64,000 bases of DNA. It comes from Mesaphorura yosii. Taxonomy: Eukaryota > Arthropoda > Collembola > Poduromorpha > Tullbergiidae. Location of the stretch: contig WIXG01000245.1 in NCBI GenBank assembly GCA_009869945.1, forward strand, positions 1 to 64,000, read 5' to 3'. The notes beneath the pieces were generated by a model. It was not told where the DNA came from and ran no database searches. It saw only the letters and a list, made by a program, of their open reading frames with translations. Numbering within the stretch: the stretch's first letter is position 1; each line of letters opens with the position of its first letter. Position numbers and translations under genes: made by a program. Positions 16,762-30,414 of the stretch are shown in pieces.

Positions 16762-18953
16762 TCTTACTCATATCTTAAGCCAAACCAGCAACAGGAAGCG
16801 GCTCAGCCACCAGAACACGACGGCTCATTTATAACTAATTCGCGTCTGTTATTGTAAAGGATGTATGATGATATTCCGCGGGCAAGGGTGCGTCAGTTCG
16901 ATGAGTCCGGACACCTTTCGGGTCAGAGGAACAACAGCGCCTGGCTATGACGTCTGACTAGCTGCAGTCAGGAAGTGATCACCAGCATGGGGCCCAACAC
17001 CAACGAGGAACCAGGAACAATAGGCAGGAGCAGGAGGACCGGGGTCCTGGCCAATATCTGGACACTTGATGGCTCGTGGCGCACATACTGTTTTGCATTC
17101 TATTTTTCATTTTCAACTGGACGGACTGATGAGTAAGAAGTCGTTCTTGTCACTTCATTCACGTTCTCCGGATGTGCGAATCACAGGCAGGACACAGAGG
17201 GTATACTAATAGATTATTATTAGATCACGTCGTCGACGTCGTATTGTGCCAATTGTGCCTATCGTATTAAGATTAGGAAAATAGATAGGAAACACTTTTC
17301 CAAAACTGGAGGGAGTAAAGAGCAACAATCGGGAATCGAGTTTAATAGTCGAAGAATTTGAAGTGTGGCTCAAAGTTTTCGCAGTACTGCTGTGTGAGGT
17401 TGAGGTTCTTGCCTTTTCGACTGACAGCCCGCAGAACAACGTCGTAAGCAATCAACTCACCACTGGCAGTCTCAAAATTCACGGCTTCTCTCGCTACTTG
17501 CTCTCGGAACTCGTTCCGTGTTTCTTGTGTGCAGTTCTAACAAGTACAGTTTATCTCCAATAGAACCAAGCCGGCTAGCATAGAGCTAGCACGCTCCAGA
17601 GCCGGCCAGCGGGGCCAAGGACCTGTTCCGTAGCACTTGCACTGTCGCAAGGAATCTGACCATGACGGCATAAAATTACTTCCGATCGAATTCTTGCGTT
17701 TGTAACATTGCAACCTCTTCCGGTAGTTTGAGAGCAAGATTGACAACCGTGTTTAAACTGCTATGTGATTTCCCTTCGCATGGACAGCGGAAACTCGTTA
17801 TCAGATACTAAGAGGAATTGCAAGTGGACGAGATAGCCCAATCAATGCAGTGCAGACGACAGTTCAGAGGTCATTATTTATTCACCATCTGGTTAAATGT
17901 CAAAACAACTGAGAAAAACAACACTTCACTAAACACTTCCCGACGAGGCCTAAATTATGGTTACCCCGACTAAAATAAAGCCTAAAACTTTGGTCAACGC
18001 TTGCCAACCAGCGCAATTAAAGTACCACCACGCTACAGCAGTTTAAACACTTAAAGCATGGTCAATGAATAGCAACACCAGCACTCGAGACGGTTACAAC
18101 GCTCACTAAACTTGTTAAAATCATAATTAGTTTCAGTATTTGGTATCAGCCACTAGAACATTCAGAAATACGCACCAGCAACAAAATCCTACAAACGTGA
18201 ACTATGCAAACTAAAACGCGTGTCTCAAATTAAAACAAGACGCAATCGACGTGCACTCTTAAATAACGTTGACATTGTACAGCCTTAATTAACTAGACAA
18301 ATGATATCTTTGGTTTGTTTACCTAAAAGCCTTTCCAGTTTCAACTTACAAACTAAGGGGCCAAACTGAACCGGCAAAAATTGTCGTAAAGCTAAGTATG
18401 ACATTCGAGATTGAACGACGTAATTATTTTGGGCTTCTGGGCCATCAAGCAAACTCTTTTCTTAATCGTGAACACACAACTACTCATCTACCTACCATTG
18501 CACATTGAACAGAGCACAAAACCATTACCATACTTAAAATGATTAAACTCAACTAACTGTAAATCCCACCCACAAACACAAACTCTTTTCCCTCCTCTCA
18601 GTCCACATTTTCTAATTGTCTAAATAAATAATTGTCAGCTCCTCTCGACGAAGCGCCCGTGCAACCCTGCATCGCTAGACTATCAATTTAGTGAACGCAG
18701 CTCCAGAATAAGAATATAGACTGTGATTAAGGCAAAGTGTCGTCCCACGGAAATTAGGAAAGCAGTCGTGCCCTCCCCAACCCCTCGAATAGTTACTGTT
18801 ACAGACACTGTAGAGTTAGACAGAAGAGTGCAGGGCGGCTGATTTGCAATTTCTACTTTGGCAAAGAATGCGATAAAGTACGTCAGTTGTCATAATCATT
18901 CCAATTGGAGAGGAAGTTGGTTAGTGGCTAGGCGCTTGAGAAGAGCACTTGAA
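16762..18953. other. Intergenic between Spitz-like and BTB zinc-finger genes
   Basis: No gene is confidently seen. A - strand AATAAA at 17882-17877 is a candidate poly(A) signal for the BTB gene, which would give it a 3' UTR of about 1.1 kb. A stretch at 17536-17338 (-) has an AG acceptor-like start, an open frame of about 65 codons and a strong internal GTGAGT donor at 17460; it may be a 5' exon of the Spitz-like gene or a chance frame. Confidence 0.4.
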
Positions 18954-20577
18954 TCATTCGCATGTCAGCTCGGCGGTGACGCCCCTCCCGATGAAGTTCT
19001 GCAGAGCCGTCGCCGTCGAGTTGCTGACGGGGCTCGTGGAGCTGCTCGAGTTATTGGAGGCATTGCTCGTGGTCGCAGTGATGGAGGCGACGTCGCACTT
19101 CGGCTTGCCGTGCTTCACGCGGACGTGGGCATTGAGATTATCGCTTCGGGTGTAGACGCAGGGGCAATACGGACACGAGTACGTTCCAGGCATGTGCACG
19201 AACCTGCAGGCAAATAGCAATAGTGTCAAGTTCCGGAAACCACTGCTATGAATTTACATGTGACACTCAAATTACCTGTGTTTTCTGCCGCGCACGAGTT
19301 TTCCACACAATTTGCACCTTTTCAAGTGCGGACTTCCCTTCACCTTCTCAAATATGGAACCAAACATTCTCCCTGAAATTATAAATCACAAATTGAGGAA
19401 TAAATGACTTAAACGTGTTTATCAATTATTTACACAGCTGGGATCGAGCACTTACCGTCCTGAATGTCCAATCCCTCCATGTTGGATTCTTGCGTGTCCG
19501 AGTCCCCTTTCTCGTCATCACTGGAAGGCTTCTGCAATTGGCAATCAGTGATAAGCACATGTTGTTGAACTCCCGAGTTGAGCAAATTCAACAGAACACA
19601 TGAGACGTGAGGATAAACTGACCAGTAAAGAGCTCGCGTGCGGGTAGAATTCGACCCCGAATGTTCCATCGCCCATTTCCTCGTCTTCATCATCTTCGTC
19701 GTCCTCCATTTTGACTCTGACGTCGATTTCAGTGTCTTCGTCCTCCTCGTATTCGACACAATCATTATCGTTGCTCGAATCCAAGTTGAGGCGGAAAGAG
19801 TCGGCGCTCTTCGCACGAACCTCCACCGGCTTCTGCTGCAGCACTGCCGCTCTAGATTGAGTGCCCACAGCGGTCGAGCCTCCTGCACCCAAACGCCGAG
19901 TTGCCTACACAATTTCAAAAGGAACGGTTTTAACACACAATGGTCCAAAGTCTCGGTAGATACAGTCCGACGTCTATGATTTGCATAAATGCCTCGCGAC
20001 TAAGATGTACCTTGTTCCCGGTTGGGTGGTGATTGTTGACAATTCCATCGCTGCTGCTGTTTGACTCACGTCTCCGTTTCCTTTGTGGTGTGCCAATTCC
20101 AATGTCGCCAGTGATCGAGACACCCGTCTCAATTGTTGTGGCCAATGACGTAGCGGTGAATCGGTTTGCGGCTTTCACCACTTGACCGTCGTTCTCAGTG
20201 CCCAGACTGGAGCTGTCGCTTCCCTCAGTGAGTCCGCGTATTTTCAAGGCCTCGGCAGTTTTGAGGAAGTCGGAGAGTGTGGACTGCGAAACATTGACTT
20301 CCCCCTTGTACATGAAACTCAGCAGCGCCTTCATCTCGGACGACTTGATATCCTTCATGAATATGATGGGGTGCGGGTGTGTGTTCCGGACCAGCACGTT
20401 CTCAAAATATGGACTGCATGCTGATAAGACAGTCTGGTGGGCTTTGAACACTTGCCCCTCACATGCCAGAGTCACGTCGGTGAGAGCCTCTTGCTGCAAT
20501 AACCGCTCCATCACCTCCGTGAAGTTGCTGGCGTGATTGTTCCATCGTAAGCAAAAATGCTGGTCCTGTCCTCCCAT
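18954..20577 (-). CDS. BTB/POZ zinc-finger transcription factor, 423 aa
   Basis: Five exons on the - strand: 20577-20011, 19904-19623, 19531-19456, 19372-19276 and 19203-18954; 1,272 bases close in frame. The ATG at 20577 gives [15 protein letters not shown], the signature start of the arthropod tramtrack/lola/broad/bric-a-brac group. The BTB domain (about residues 5-120) mediates dimer formation; [25 protein letters not shown] and [10 protein letters not shown] are its diagnostic blocks. A Ser/Thr and basic linker ([15 protein letters not shown]) and a very acidic stretch with DDEDDEDEE follow. The C-terminus holds two Cys/His modules: [17 protein letters not shown], with an unusually short loop, and a standard finger [22 protein letters not shown]. 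It is probably a DNA-binding regulator; I cannot assign it to a single fly gene. Genes of this group often have alternative finger exons, but none is evident here. Confidence 0.9.
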
Positions 20578-22449
20578 TTCACTCAAAATCCCAATGCCAA
20601 CTTCTCGGAAAGGTTTCTTGATTCAGAAGACGAGTACTATTGCTTTGAAACGGAAGTGACCGATTGGTTTCGATCCGAAACAATTAAACGAGGAGACTTA
20701 TGAACATTCCAGGCGCAGAAACCTGAAAAGGACAAAAGCATTAAAGTATTAGTAAAAACTCATCCCTGTGCTTAATTCTTTTTAAGGACTTCTTAATTAG
20801 GAAAGGACAGAATCGTTAGAAGGAGGCTTGCTCTGTTCGGATACACTATGCACAGTTTAAATATACGCTTGGTCTGAATATCCACCGATCAATGGCCTCG
20901 CATTATTCACTCGCTGATGACTAAGGTCCTTATCAAATCATTAACTTTGTCAGAAATTGTTGCCTGTGGCCCTTAATTAAGCTAATCTTAAGTACCACTA
21001 TCCAACTGGAGCGGATTTGTGAAACAGCCTTCACAGAATGGTTTTATTGGGGCGTGGAAGCTTGTGTACGGTGTTCACCGTGTTGGCTGGAGTAGTTAAC
21101 GTACCTTAAAAGATCCTGCAAGTGCCTGCCAAGCCGATTAAATGAGAACTTGCGACACTGTGCGTTGACTATTTTATTGTGCTTGAATGTTTAAGCGATT
21201 AAAGCTGGAGGGGCTGGAGCGAAGAAGAGATTGCGCAATGGTTGCTCTCAGGGTCGTGGTTGTGTGTTGTTAAGGGTAGTGTCGGTAGGATGATCATGAA
21301 GCCTTCATGATGCTTCATTTTCGTATTGGTGAGTTAAGCATTCCCTGCCTCTTGCCTTTGCTTCGTGCTTGTGAGCGACAAGTGCAACCGCACAGGCCCG
21401 TGTTGACGACAGGCAAGGCATTCAGGGTAGACACCATAGAAGAAATAGGCTTGGGTACCGCAGATTCACACTCGCATGATCGCAGGCAGTGCGGAAAAAA
21501 CTCTGCTCTGCCTGCCTGATGTCTGGTCCCTGCCTCGTACTCGTACCTCGCTCTTGCGCTGCGTTACAAGTACACATTCTTGTGTGTGCATTGCTAGTTT
21601 CGGCAGGCACAGGCAGGCACAGTGAAGAGCGGAGTCGGCATTCCTCAAAGACACCCAGACCCTGCAACAAACACCCACTCCTCCTTCGTAGGCTTTGCAC
21701 ACACTTCTACCCTCCTCGCCCTTTCGTTTTGTTATGTAATGCTTTACGTAACGCTGGAACCAGTCCATTGAACCTATCGTACGAAGGGTGCCATGCGAAA
21801 CTGCCTCATTGACTGCACCCTGCTGTCATTCTCAGGTGAAGCTCTTGGAAACGAATATTTCTTGGCATCTCAGGCGGATGCTGGTTTGTGTGAATCTTAC
21901 ATGGACCGAGAATGGTGTATTGGTAAATGTTGGAGTCTTGCAGCTGCAGCCTCCAAGCGGGGCGCTATTCGCTCGTAGTTTCGGCAGTTTCGTCCGAAAC
22001 TGCAGCGTGGATATCGACATTTTGCTGAGCATGCATTCAGATAACCCCGAAACAAAGCTGGCTGGGGTTGTCGAACTAAGCAAATTGAAGGCTCATAAAA
22101 TGAGTTCGGTCCCGTCGCAGTGCTCGTCACCTGTTCCATTTTGCATTTTATATGAGGCCTGACCACATTGTTGATTGTTGCTCATTCACTGCGCACGGCA
22201 TGGCAGATGGCAATGGGGCAGTATGCGAATTGTAAATGCAAATGAAGTGAGACTCTGAATGGACGTCGTCCGTCGTTGCAAACGAGTTTAGTCCGAGTTT
22301 ACGCTTCGCCTGTGCAGCATCACCCACAAAGTCTCATCTTCGCCTCACACATCATCTCACGCTCGTTGTTCACTGTGACTTTGCATTCTGTTGTGACTCT
22401 CTTCTCTGCTGGACACTGAATCAGCTTATCAGCGGGTGCGCCAAGCGCC
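20578..22449. promoter_or_regulatory. Divergent 5' region, BTB gene / PCDH15-like cadherin
   Basis: The BTB gene reads left and the cadherin gene reads right from this 1.9-kb interval, so both promoters and leader exons should lie here. The cadherin leader exon ends at 22451 at a GTAAGT donor; its start is not defined. I see no further coding exon. Confidence 0.4.
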
Positions 22450-25400
22450 ATGTAAGTGGAGGCGATGGTAGTCCAGTCCGAGCCGCGCCATTCCAGCTCC
22501 AGGTAGGCTCATCAACTCGTATCTCGGTTTTTGGGCTAGGCGTAAGTGGACGAAGTTCAGAGACGAGCCCGGCCAACCGCAATGTTTCGACACTGCTGGA
22601 ACTCCTGTGCGGATTTCTGTTTGGCGGTCGAGGTGGCCGGGCGGAGTGCGTGGACAGGATGCTTTGGTTTTCCTCGGGCACTGGGTCACCCGCAAGCACC
22701 TCCCAAACAGGAATGCGAGTCCCGTTACACGACTCGAAGACCGCCTTACACAACAATCAATTGACTTTGGCTTCTCGCCTGCATGAGCTACTTGACTCAC
22801 ACTCGAGGAACAGGATTCTCGATTCCCTCGTGCATCTTCTGCACTGCAGTGCCAAAAAATTGCACCTGACATGCAGACGGTCGGCCTGTGGAGGACTGCA
22901 CGGTATTGAACTGTCTTCCATTTGTCTCTTTTGTTTGTTTAGGGTGTTGGCGATCTCCCTGTGCCTGGCGCTGTGTGCTTCCTCCTTCCTGATCCTACCG
23001 GCGACTGGAAGTGAGCCGAGAGAATCACAAGGTAATGTACCCTCCCATTTATTGCCATAATTAAAGTCATTCTGACCGTCTTGTCTTGGCATCAAAGTCA
23101 CGCATTTCTCAATTCTCATCGAATTTGAGTTCAGCATAGAATAAATTCTTACAACGATGGCCGTTGGCGTTTCCAGCAAATTGCCCCATTTGATGATGCG
23201 TCAGCTTCAGCATGCGATTTGCTTTTGCAATGTGCGATGGGAATCTGAATTCGTGTAATCGCTGGCTGTGGGAGCCTGCCTAATGCAGTAGTATTGTTGT
23301 CGAGTTGTTGATGATTCGCTCTCACCTCTCTGACAATGGGTCACTTCCTCTTCTCTTCGTGGAGTAGTGAGAGAGACAGGAAGAGGCGCATCCGGTTAGC
23401 CGCTCTTCTTTTTACATCCGAGGGTCACAACATTGAGCATGTCGAATCAAAATCAAATAGACTGAATGCGCCAATTGCTCAGTCCTTCGATTGTCAGTTG
23501 GCTGTGGGCGAGTGCGAGTCGATGGGACAAAATGAATACACTCAGTCACCTGGAACAAAAAGGCCAACTATAATTGAAATTGCAGTCAACGACCACGTAC
23601 GGTCGATGGACAATCGCCAGATGACGAATGTTTATGGTAATCCATCATTGATGCGTGTTTATGTTGTACCGCAGTTGGACGCCTTTGTCGACTGGAGAAT
23701 GGCCTGTCGAGTGTGATAGTCGACATCTTGGAAAGCCATGGATCAGGTGAGTAGGTCAAAATGAAGACAGCAAGGCGTCGGACTGTGGGCCCAACATGCT
23801 AACGTGCCTCATGTGATGCTCAGAAACTAGTCAGCGGACGACGCCGCGAGAGCTCCCGATTGTCGGTGAACCCGACTCGGAGATTTCTCTGGACATCAGC
23901 CACCCGAAGGACACGGCGCCCTATTTCGTCCTGGAAGGGAAGGAGCTGCGACTGACGAGACCTCTCGACAGGGATGCAGAGGACCTCTCTTCAATCGTCC
24001 TCCAGGTCAGCTGGTCAGCAGAACCGCGACTCGCTATTCGCATCTCCTCGTCCATTATTTTACAGCTTTGCTTGTCCTTCTGAACGATACAGATTACATG
24101 CTCCACGAGCAACTCCGAAGAGGAGAAGAGAACCATTCCAGTCATCGTCAGAGTAAGCTTATTTATTTATCGAGAATGTTAGTGCAGTGGTGACCTTTGA
24201 CTGATTGCAGGTCAGCGACATCAACGACAACAAACCCGAGTTCCAGAATTCAGAGCCCTATGAGACGAGCATTCCCGAGGTAAAGAGACTTCTATTGAAT
24301 TTGTAAGATAATTGTAACTGATCTGTGATTTGTATTTCTTCGACAGTCGGCGCCAGTGGGGACGACAGTTTTCCGGGATATCCTCGCACACGACGTGGAC
24401 GCGGGCGTGAACTCGCTTGTGGAGTACTCCATCGTCAAGGATCTGGACGAGCAAGGCGATCTGGACGAGCAGGGCTTCTTCGCCATTAATTTCCCTCACC
24501 AGGGCATAGTCACCCTTAATCGCACGCTCGACTTTGAGAAGCAGCGCACGCACTACGTCACCCTGCGGGCCAAGGATAGAGCCTTCAACGAAAAGGACAG
24601 ACGGGAAAGTTTCGCCACGCTGATTGTTCACGTGGTTGACTCCGACGATCAGGGTAAGGGCCACCAACTCTCGTCAACGCGTGCATTGAAATGATATTTT
24701 GTTGTGATTTTTAAATGTATGGCAGGGCCGGCGTTCATCCAGAAACAGTGTCCGGGTCAAAACCACTTTTGCGTGGATGCCGAGTACAACGCCACGGTGG
24801 GTTGACTTTGACTTCTTCTTGGGCTTGAGAGTTGAGCCAGAACTTGATTTGATCATCGCTGTGCAGGTTGTCAGCGGTGTTCTGGCAGGCATTCTTGACC
24901 TGCAGCCAGAAAGGATTCTGGCGGAGGACAAAGACTCCATCCAAGCGGGGATCCACTACAGCTTCGTGAAGGGCGAGCCCTCCTCGTACACAGACTACTT
25001 CCACGTCGACAGTGTGAGTGGCCTCATGCGCCAGATCCGACCAGTGCTCAATCCCCACGAGCACAAGTTCAGAATGACCATCAAGGTGACCTCTCGGCCC
25101 TTTTCGCTCTTGCCCGTCCAATCATATTCATTTTCGCCACAAGCTTTGCGTTTGTGTCTCATTTGAGCAGGCAACCGAGATCTCACCGTCCAAGCGGTTT
25201 GCACTGGCCGAGGTGACTGTCTTTGTGGTCAAGATTGACAACAATCCGCCCATTCTGGAGGCCTCCAGTCTCATGGGCTTTGTGCAGGAGAACTCTGCGG
25301 TAGGCACTCCCGTCCTGGACATGGATCGCCGAAAGATACGCCTCAAAGTCAGCGACAGAGACCTGGTCAGTGAGTCTTTTGCATTCATTAAACTGTAAGT

Positions 25401-28400
25401 ATAGTGGCCTTATTGACATTGGCTGATTGGCTACCCCAATAGGACCAGAATGACCGCAAGCCTTCGTACGAGTTTGAGCTGACAACCTCAGCCTTCAAGG
25501 TGGACGAAGACGGTTTTCTTGTCGTGGCTCGAGCAGAGGCGTTGGACAGGGACCCGCCCTTCTCGCCAAATCTACAGTTTCAGGTGATCGTGCGCGAGAA
25601 GGAGTTCGGACACTCGCTTGTTTCCTCTCCCGTCGTCATGGTCGTCAACTTGCTGGGTACGTGGCGCCAACCCTGGGAATGTGGCACAGTTTGTGCGATA
25701 ATCTTGACACTTGCAATGTGTTGAATCTTTTCAGACGAGAATGACAACTCACCGCTTCTTCCTCCGCTCCCGCCCGTCACCATCACAGGCGGGGATGGAA
25801 AGCAATTCGTGGCAAGGGTAAGAAAATTGAAAACAAAGAATCAACTTGGGCAAAATCAGGCGACCCCAGACCGCTGTTCTATTTACTAGGTCGCGGCTAC
25901 TGACCTGGACGAGGGTGTCAACGCCCAAATTGCGTACAGTCTCTCGCATGTATCCAACAACGGGAGCGCCAAATTCTCCATCAACGCCCAGACGGGAGTG
26001 ATCGACGCAGTCGGGAGCAAACTGCACTCGGGCGACCAGTACGCGCTCACCATCAAGGTACTCATCAAATAGGCTATAGGCCTTTAAAGTGACACATTTG
26101 ACTGGGCTGCCTAATATTTAGGCGACTGACGGCGGAGGCAGATCGAGTGACACCATTGTGGACGTCAGCGTGGTGAACGGGCCCAATGTGCGAGCACCGT
26201 CGTTCGGCGCCTCTTCCTACGATGTTTCCATCAGCGAGGGCTCGTCCATTGGCTCAGAAGTCATCACCCTCGAGGTAATCGATTGCCTTAAGATTGGTAT
26301 CTTTTTGCTGGTACTTAGCTCTGGCTCTGAGTGATTTGGCTGTTTGGGACAGGCCAAGGACCCTGAAGGCGAACGTGTGACATACGCCATCGTGTCGGGT
26401 AATGAACTGAAGCATTTTGAGATCGGACAGACATCGGGCAAGCTGAGCATCAGCGGGCCGTTGGACAGGGAAGACCTCAGTCGCTACTCGCTGGTGAGTC
26501 CCTTGAATCTCTACAGTCTATAGGGTCGGTCATCAGTCTTCAACTGAGGATTGAAGGTTTTGAGTGAAAAATTTGACTTGCAGGGCGTGAGTGCCACTGA
26601 CGAGGGAGGTCTGGCCACGACCACCGTCGTAAACATACGCATTCTTGATATCAACGACAGGTGAGAATAATCGCTGTAGCTGAAGCCAGAAGGACAAGGA
26701 TTATGCGACGCTTGTTTTGTTTACGCCCTACAAATTCAGGAATCCGATCTTCGTGAGGACTCCTTACCAGTTCAAGATTAAGGAAGGCGAGTGGGGCAAA
26801 GTGATTGGAGTCGTGGAAGCAAAGGACGACGACGAGTCGGACATCATTCGTTATGAGACGCCTGAAAATTCACCCATCCAGGTGAACCCGGTCACTGGCG
26901 AGGTAATACGAGTACTCCGTTAAGTCGAAGTCGTTTGCCTTTGCAATATTTCCGTCAAAATGAGACGTTCTGTAGGTGTCGGTCAAAACGGCGTTGGACT
27001 ACGAGAGGGAAAAGTTGCACCTGGTCACAGTCACTGCGCGAGACGCCACTGCGCACGACTCACGCATCGCAACCACCACGGTCACCATCGAGGTAGAGGA
27101 CGTCGAGGACGAGGAACCAGTAAGCCAAGTGTCCTTCCGGATGGCTGAACACAACACAGTGAACGAACTAAGCTAAATTCTTGTCGTTGATTTGATCCAA
27201 TTAGGTTTTCAAGCAGTTCACGTACGACGTGAATGTTGAGGAGAATCTACCAAAGGCCAAGGTGCTTCAAGTTCAGGTACGCAGGAGCATCGAGAACTAC
27301 TCTTGCTTGTACTGGTCAAGGCTTCTTGCTTCTTTTCTTCTTTTTTTCTTAATTACTCAGGCGTGGGACCCCGACACGACGAAGAAGATGACGTACTACA
27401 TCAAGCAGGGCCCACATGACAAGTTTACCATCGACAGCAAGACCGGCGAGATACGCACCACGCAAGGTCTTGACTTTGAGGAGGCCAAGCAGCATATTCT
27501 CATTGTGGGACTTGAGGAAAACCTCTCCGGCAACATTGGCTCCACAACCACCGTCATAATCCACGTCATCGACGTCAATGACGTGAGTCACGTGATTTCA
27601 AATTCAAGTCTTGCCGTTGTTCAATGGTAAGGTATTCGTGTGGTCGCCATTCGCAGGTGCCGCCAATCTTCACTCTGATTCCTCCGCCGATCCGCCTCGA
27701 CGATACAATTGCGCCTGGCAGCGTCATCGCGAGGTTGGAGGCCATCGACGCGGACGGCTCTCTGCCCTTCAACAAGGTCAGCAAAAAACTTTGACAACTT
27801 TGCCTATTCTCCAAGGCTTCATTTTGAGATGCGTTTGATTCTGTGATTGCTCAGGTGAGGTACGAAGTGCAAGGAAGAGGCAAGGCGTCACGTTTCTTCG
27901 ACGTGGACCACGAGACAGGTGTTGTCCGAGTGAAGGACGACCTGAGGAAGGAAATTAGCAGCGAGTACGAGGTATGGAATCCCCAATCGAGTGATAAGTT
28001 GCCTTATGCCAGAATAGTGCACATCTGTTTTGTATATTTACAGCTGGACATTCGTGCCTACGACCTTGGCCTCAATTCGCTGTCTTCAGTGGCCACCGTG
28101 CACATTCACGTGGATCACACCATCACTCTCCCACCCGATTTGGGTCAGCACTAGCATGACAACAACGACTCGGGTTAGTTTTATTGTGTGGGTTTGAATT
28201 GATTTGTTGTGTTTCAGGTGTTGGGTTCGCTGACACGGACTACACGGTGGAGCTGTCTGAAAGTGCCAACGGAGGCACGCTCGTCAAGCTCCTGACAATC
28301 GTCAACAAGCCGAGCGACATCGTGCCCATCGAGTGTGAAATCATCGACGGCAATGCGGACAGTAAGAAGTCCACCTGCCCTTTGGCCTGGTTTCTTCAAT

Positions 28401-30303
28401 TATGAGCCCTGTTTTGACGTTTGCTTGAACTTTGTTTGCAGAATTGTTTGACGTTCGCGTGACTAAGGACAAAAACTGCCTCGTCAGTGTTGCGAGTCCA
28501 AACCTGGACTTTGAGAAGACAGCCAGCTACAGGCTGCAGGTGCGGCTCCTGACACTGGCCGGAATAATCAGCGCCAGCAGAGCAGTCACAATGGTAACAT
28601 CACTCAAGCAAAAGTTCAACCCTTAGCTGTAAAGTTATATATTTATGGTACTTCCGCCTTTTCTCTCCAGCTGCACATCAAGATCGCAGACGAGAACGAC
28701 AACGTGCCCTTCTTCATCTTCCCCGACTCGCAAAAGGTCGCTCGTGGGCAGAGACTCTTCAGCGGCATCTCCGAAAACGCCCAAATCTCCACCTCAGTCA
28801 TCCAAGTCAAGGTAACTTAGTCAATACCAGTTTACTTGAGACCTGTGTATTTTCATTTCACCATGTTGGTCATTTACACAGGCGGACGACAAGGACTCGG
28901 GCAGCTTTGGCGGCGTGACTTTTTCGCTGGACGCGGAGACTCCACTGGCGCTGTCGTACTTCCAAATCGACCCTCGGTCGGGGGTCGTCTCGAGCAAGAA
29001 GGTGGTGGCCGACATGTCGCCAGCCATTCTGCCCTTCAGACTGACCGTGCTCGCCCGAGACGGCGGCGGGGGCGTGTCACACATGGCGCACGTGGAGTTG
29101 GTGGTCAACGTCGTGAGCGAGGCGCATCGGCTGGTGCTGACCATCGAGGGCACGAGTCCCGACAGGGTCAAGGCGAAGGAGAACGACCTCGTGGAGATTC
29201 TGCAGGAGTTCTCCAATCTCATCGTGGGAATTGAGAAGATCACCACCCACAACCTCCTCCAGAACGGCACCATGGCCTCCGACATGACTGGCACGGGTAA
29301 GATATCAGTTTAATGTTTTGCGAGAGCACTGTCGGAAATGACAACGTAATTTCTGTGTTACCGCAGATGTGTGGTTCTACTGCGTGGATCCCTCGAGTGG
29401 CTACATTTTGGAGCGGGAAAACGACGCCGTGACAGGGTAAGTCATCACAGGACTTACTGTCACTTACTCAGCATTTCTATTCTGTATCGGCTGACTTCTT
29501 CTTTGCAGGACGATTACGAGTCACGAGGGCACGAAGAAGATTCTGTACTTTTTGTCGAGCAAGCTGAACATGCGTGCGAAGGAGATTCGGAAGCCACTTG
29601 CCCTGGGTCCGTTGATGCCCGCCCGTGTCGGCCCGGTGGAGGGCGGGAGGCAGTGGGCAGCGTTTCCCGCTGCTTTGGTGGCCCTGGCCAGTCTCATTTT
29701 CATCGTCGGAGTGGCGGGCATCTGCCTGATCTGCTACAAGTGGTCGAGCTACACGCAGTACAAGCACCAGGTGGAGAGAGTCACCGCCAACCCGCACTAC
29801 CAGCACATGTACGTCCAGCAACACAGCCCCACCTTCAGTACTCTCAAACAGTACGAGACACAGGTAAGAAACAAAAGAAGAGCTACTCAACACTGTCGAC
29901 ATTTATACTATCAAGTATCTGTTTGCTTTCCTTTAGATCCTGCAGATGCGCGTCCAAAACGACGAGGATGAGGTGGGCTCCACCGACCTGCACGTGGACG
30001 TGCACTCGAGTCGTCACCACCTCTACCACGGTAAGACCCTGGACAAGTGACAATGCCCTGTTGCGTTGCTAATGGGCCAACTGTTTTTCTGAAGATGGGA
30101 ATCAGCTGGACCCTCGGACGCTGGAGGCGACACATGCACAGATGCGACCGCCAGTGCTGAGGACCTTCCAGCACTCATTAGAGGAAGGTGTGCCCAACCC
30201 GATCTACGAAAGATCGGACGACGACGACGACCACATTTTCGGCACCGACTCGGAGACTGGGGAGCACGCGTACTCGTCACGGAGGATGCCCTACCGCCGG
30301 TGA
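22450..30303 (+). CDS. Cad99C: Protocadherin-15/Cad99C-like cadherin, complete, 1,539 aa
   Basis: Coding exons: 22450-22451, 22943-23031, 23675-23746, 23824-24005, 24093-24152, 24211-24279, 24347-24653, 24726-24796, 24867-25085, 25171-25365, 25443-25656, 25735-25817, 25890-26057, 26122-26274, 26353-26493, 26584-26660, 26740-26902, 26976-27119, 27205-27276, 27361-27582, 27657-27776, 27855-27971, 28044-28143, 28218-28361, 28442-28593, 28671-28811, 28882-29296, 29367-29436, 29509-29863, 29937-30030 and 30095-30303; 4,620 bases close in frame. The ATG is split between the first two, directly before a signal peptide (VLAISLCLALCASS). Eleven cadherin repeats follow (DINDN, DENDN calcium motifs), then a membrane-adjacent domain, a helix (ALVALASLIFIVGVAGICLI) and a cytoplasmic tail of about 160 residues. 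Eleven repeats and a first repeat with LPIVGEP..ISLDI..ITC match PCDH15/Cad99C, which organises stereocilia or microvilli. Several linkers (for example TITLPPDLG) lack full calcium motifs. Confidence 0.86.
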
Positions 30304-30414
30304 AGGTGTCGCCATGAATGGGCTGTTCGTTCCCACGAGAAACAAATCTAATCTTGCTTCTAGGTTAAGCTTTGTTACACAAGTTAGCAGTTATTCTCAA
30401 TAGAAAGTGTGTTT
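30304..30414. other. 111-base convergent gap between cadherin and Spaetzle-like genes
   Basis: The cadherin stop (30301-30303) and the Spaetzle-like stop (30417-30415) are only 111 bases apart and converge. The - strand AATAAA at 30419-30414 overlaps the Spaetzle-like stop codon itself. The cadherin transcript must therefore end inside, or run through, the neighbouring gene. Confidence 0.6.

Noticed and set aside
16880-16940. Hammerhead-ribozyme-like stretch with GATGAGTCCG..TTTCGGGTC
   Set aside because: The core lacks the invariant CUGAUGA and GAAA in the right places, and the flanks do not form the expected three stems by eye.
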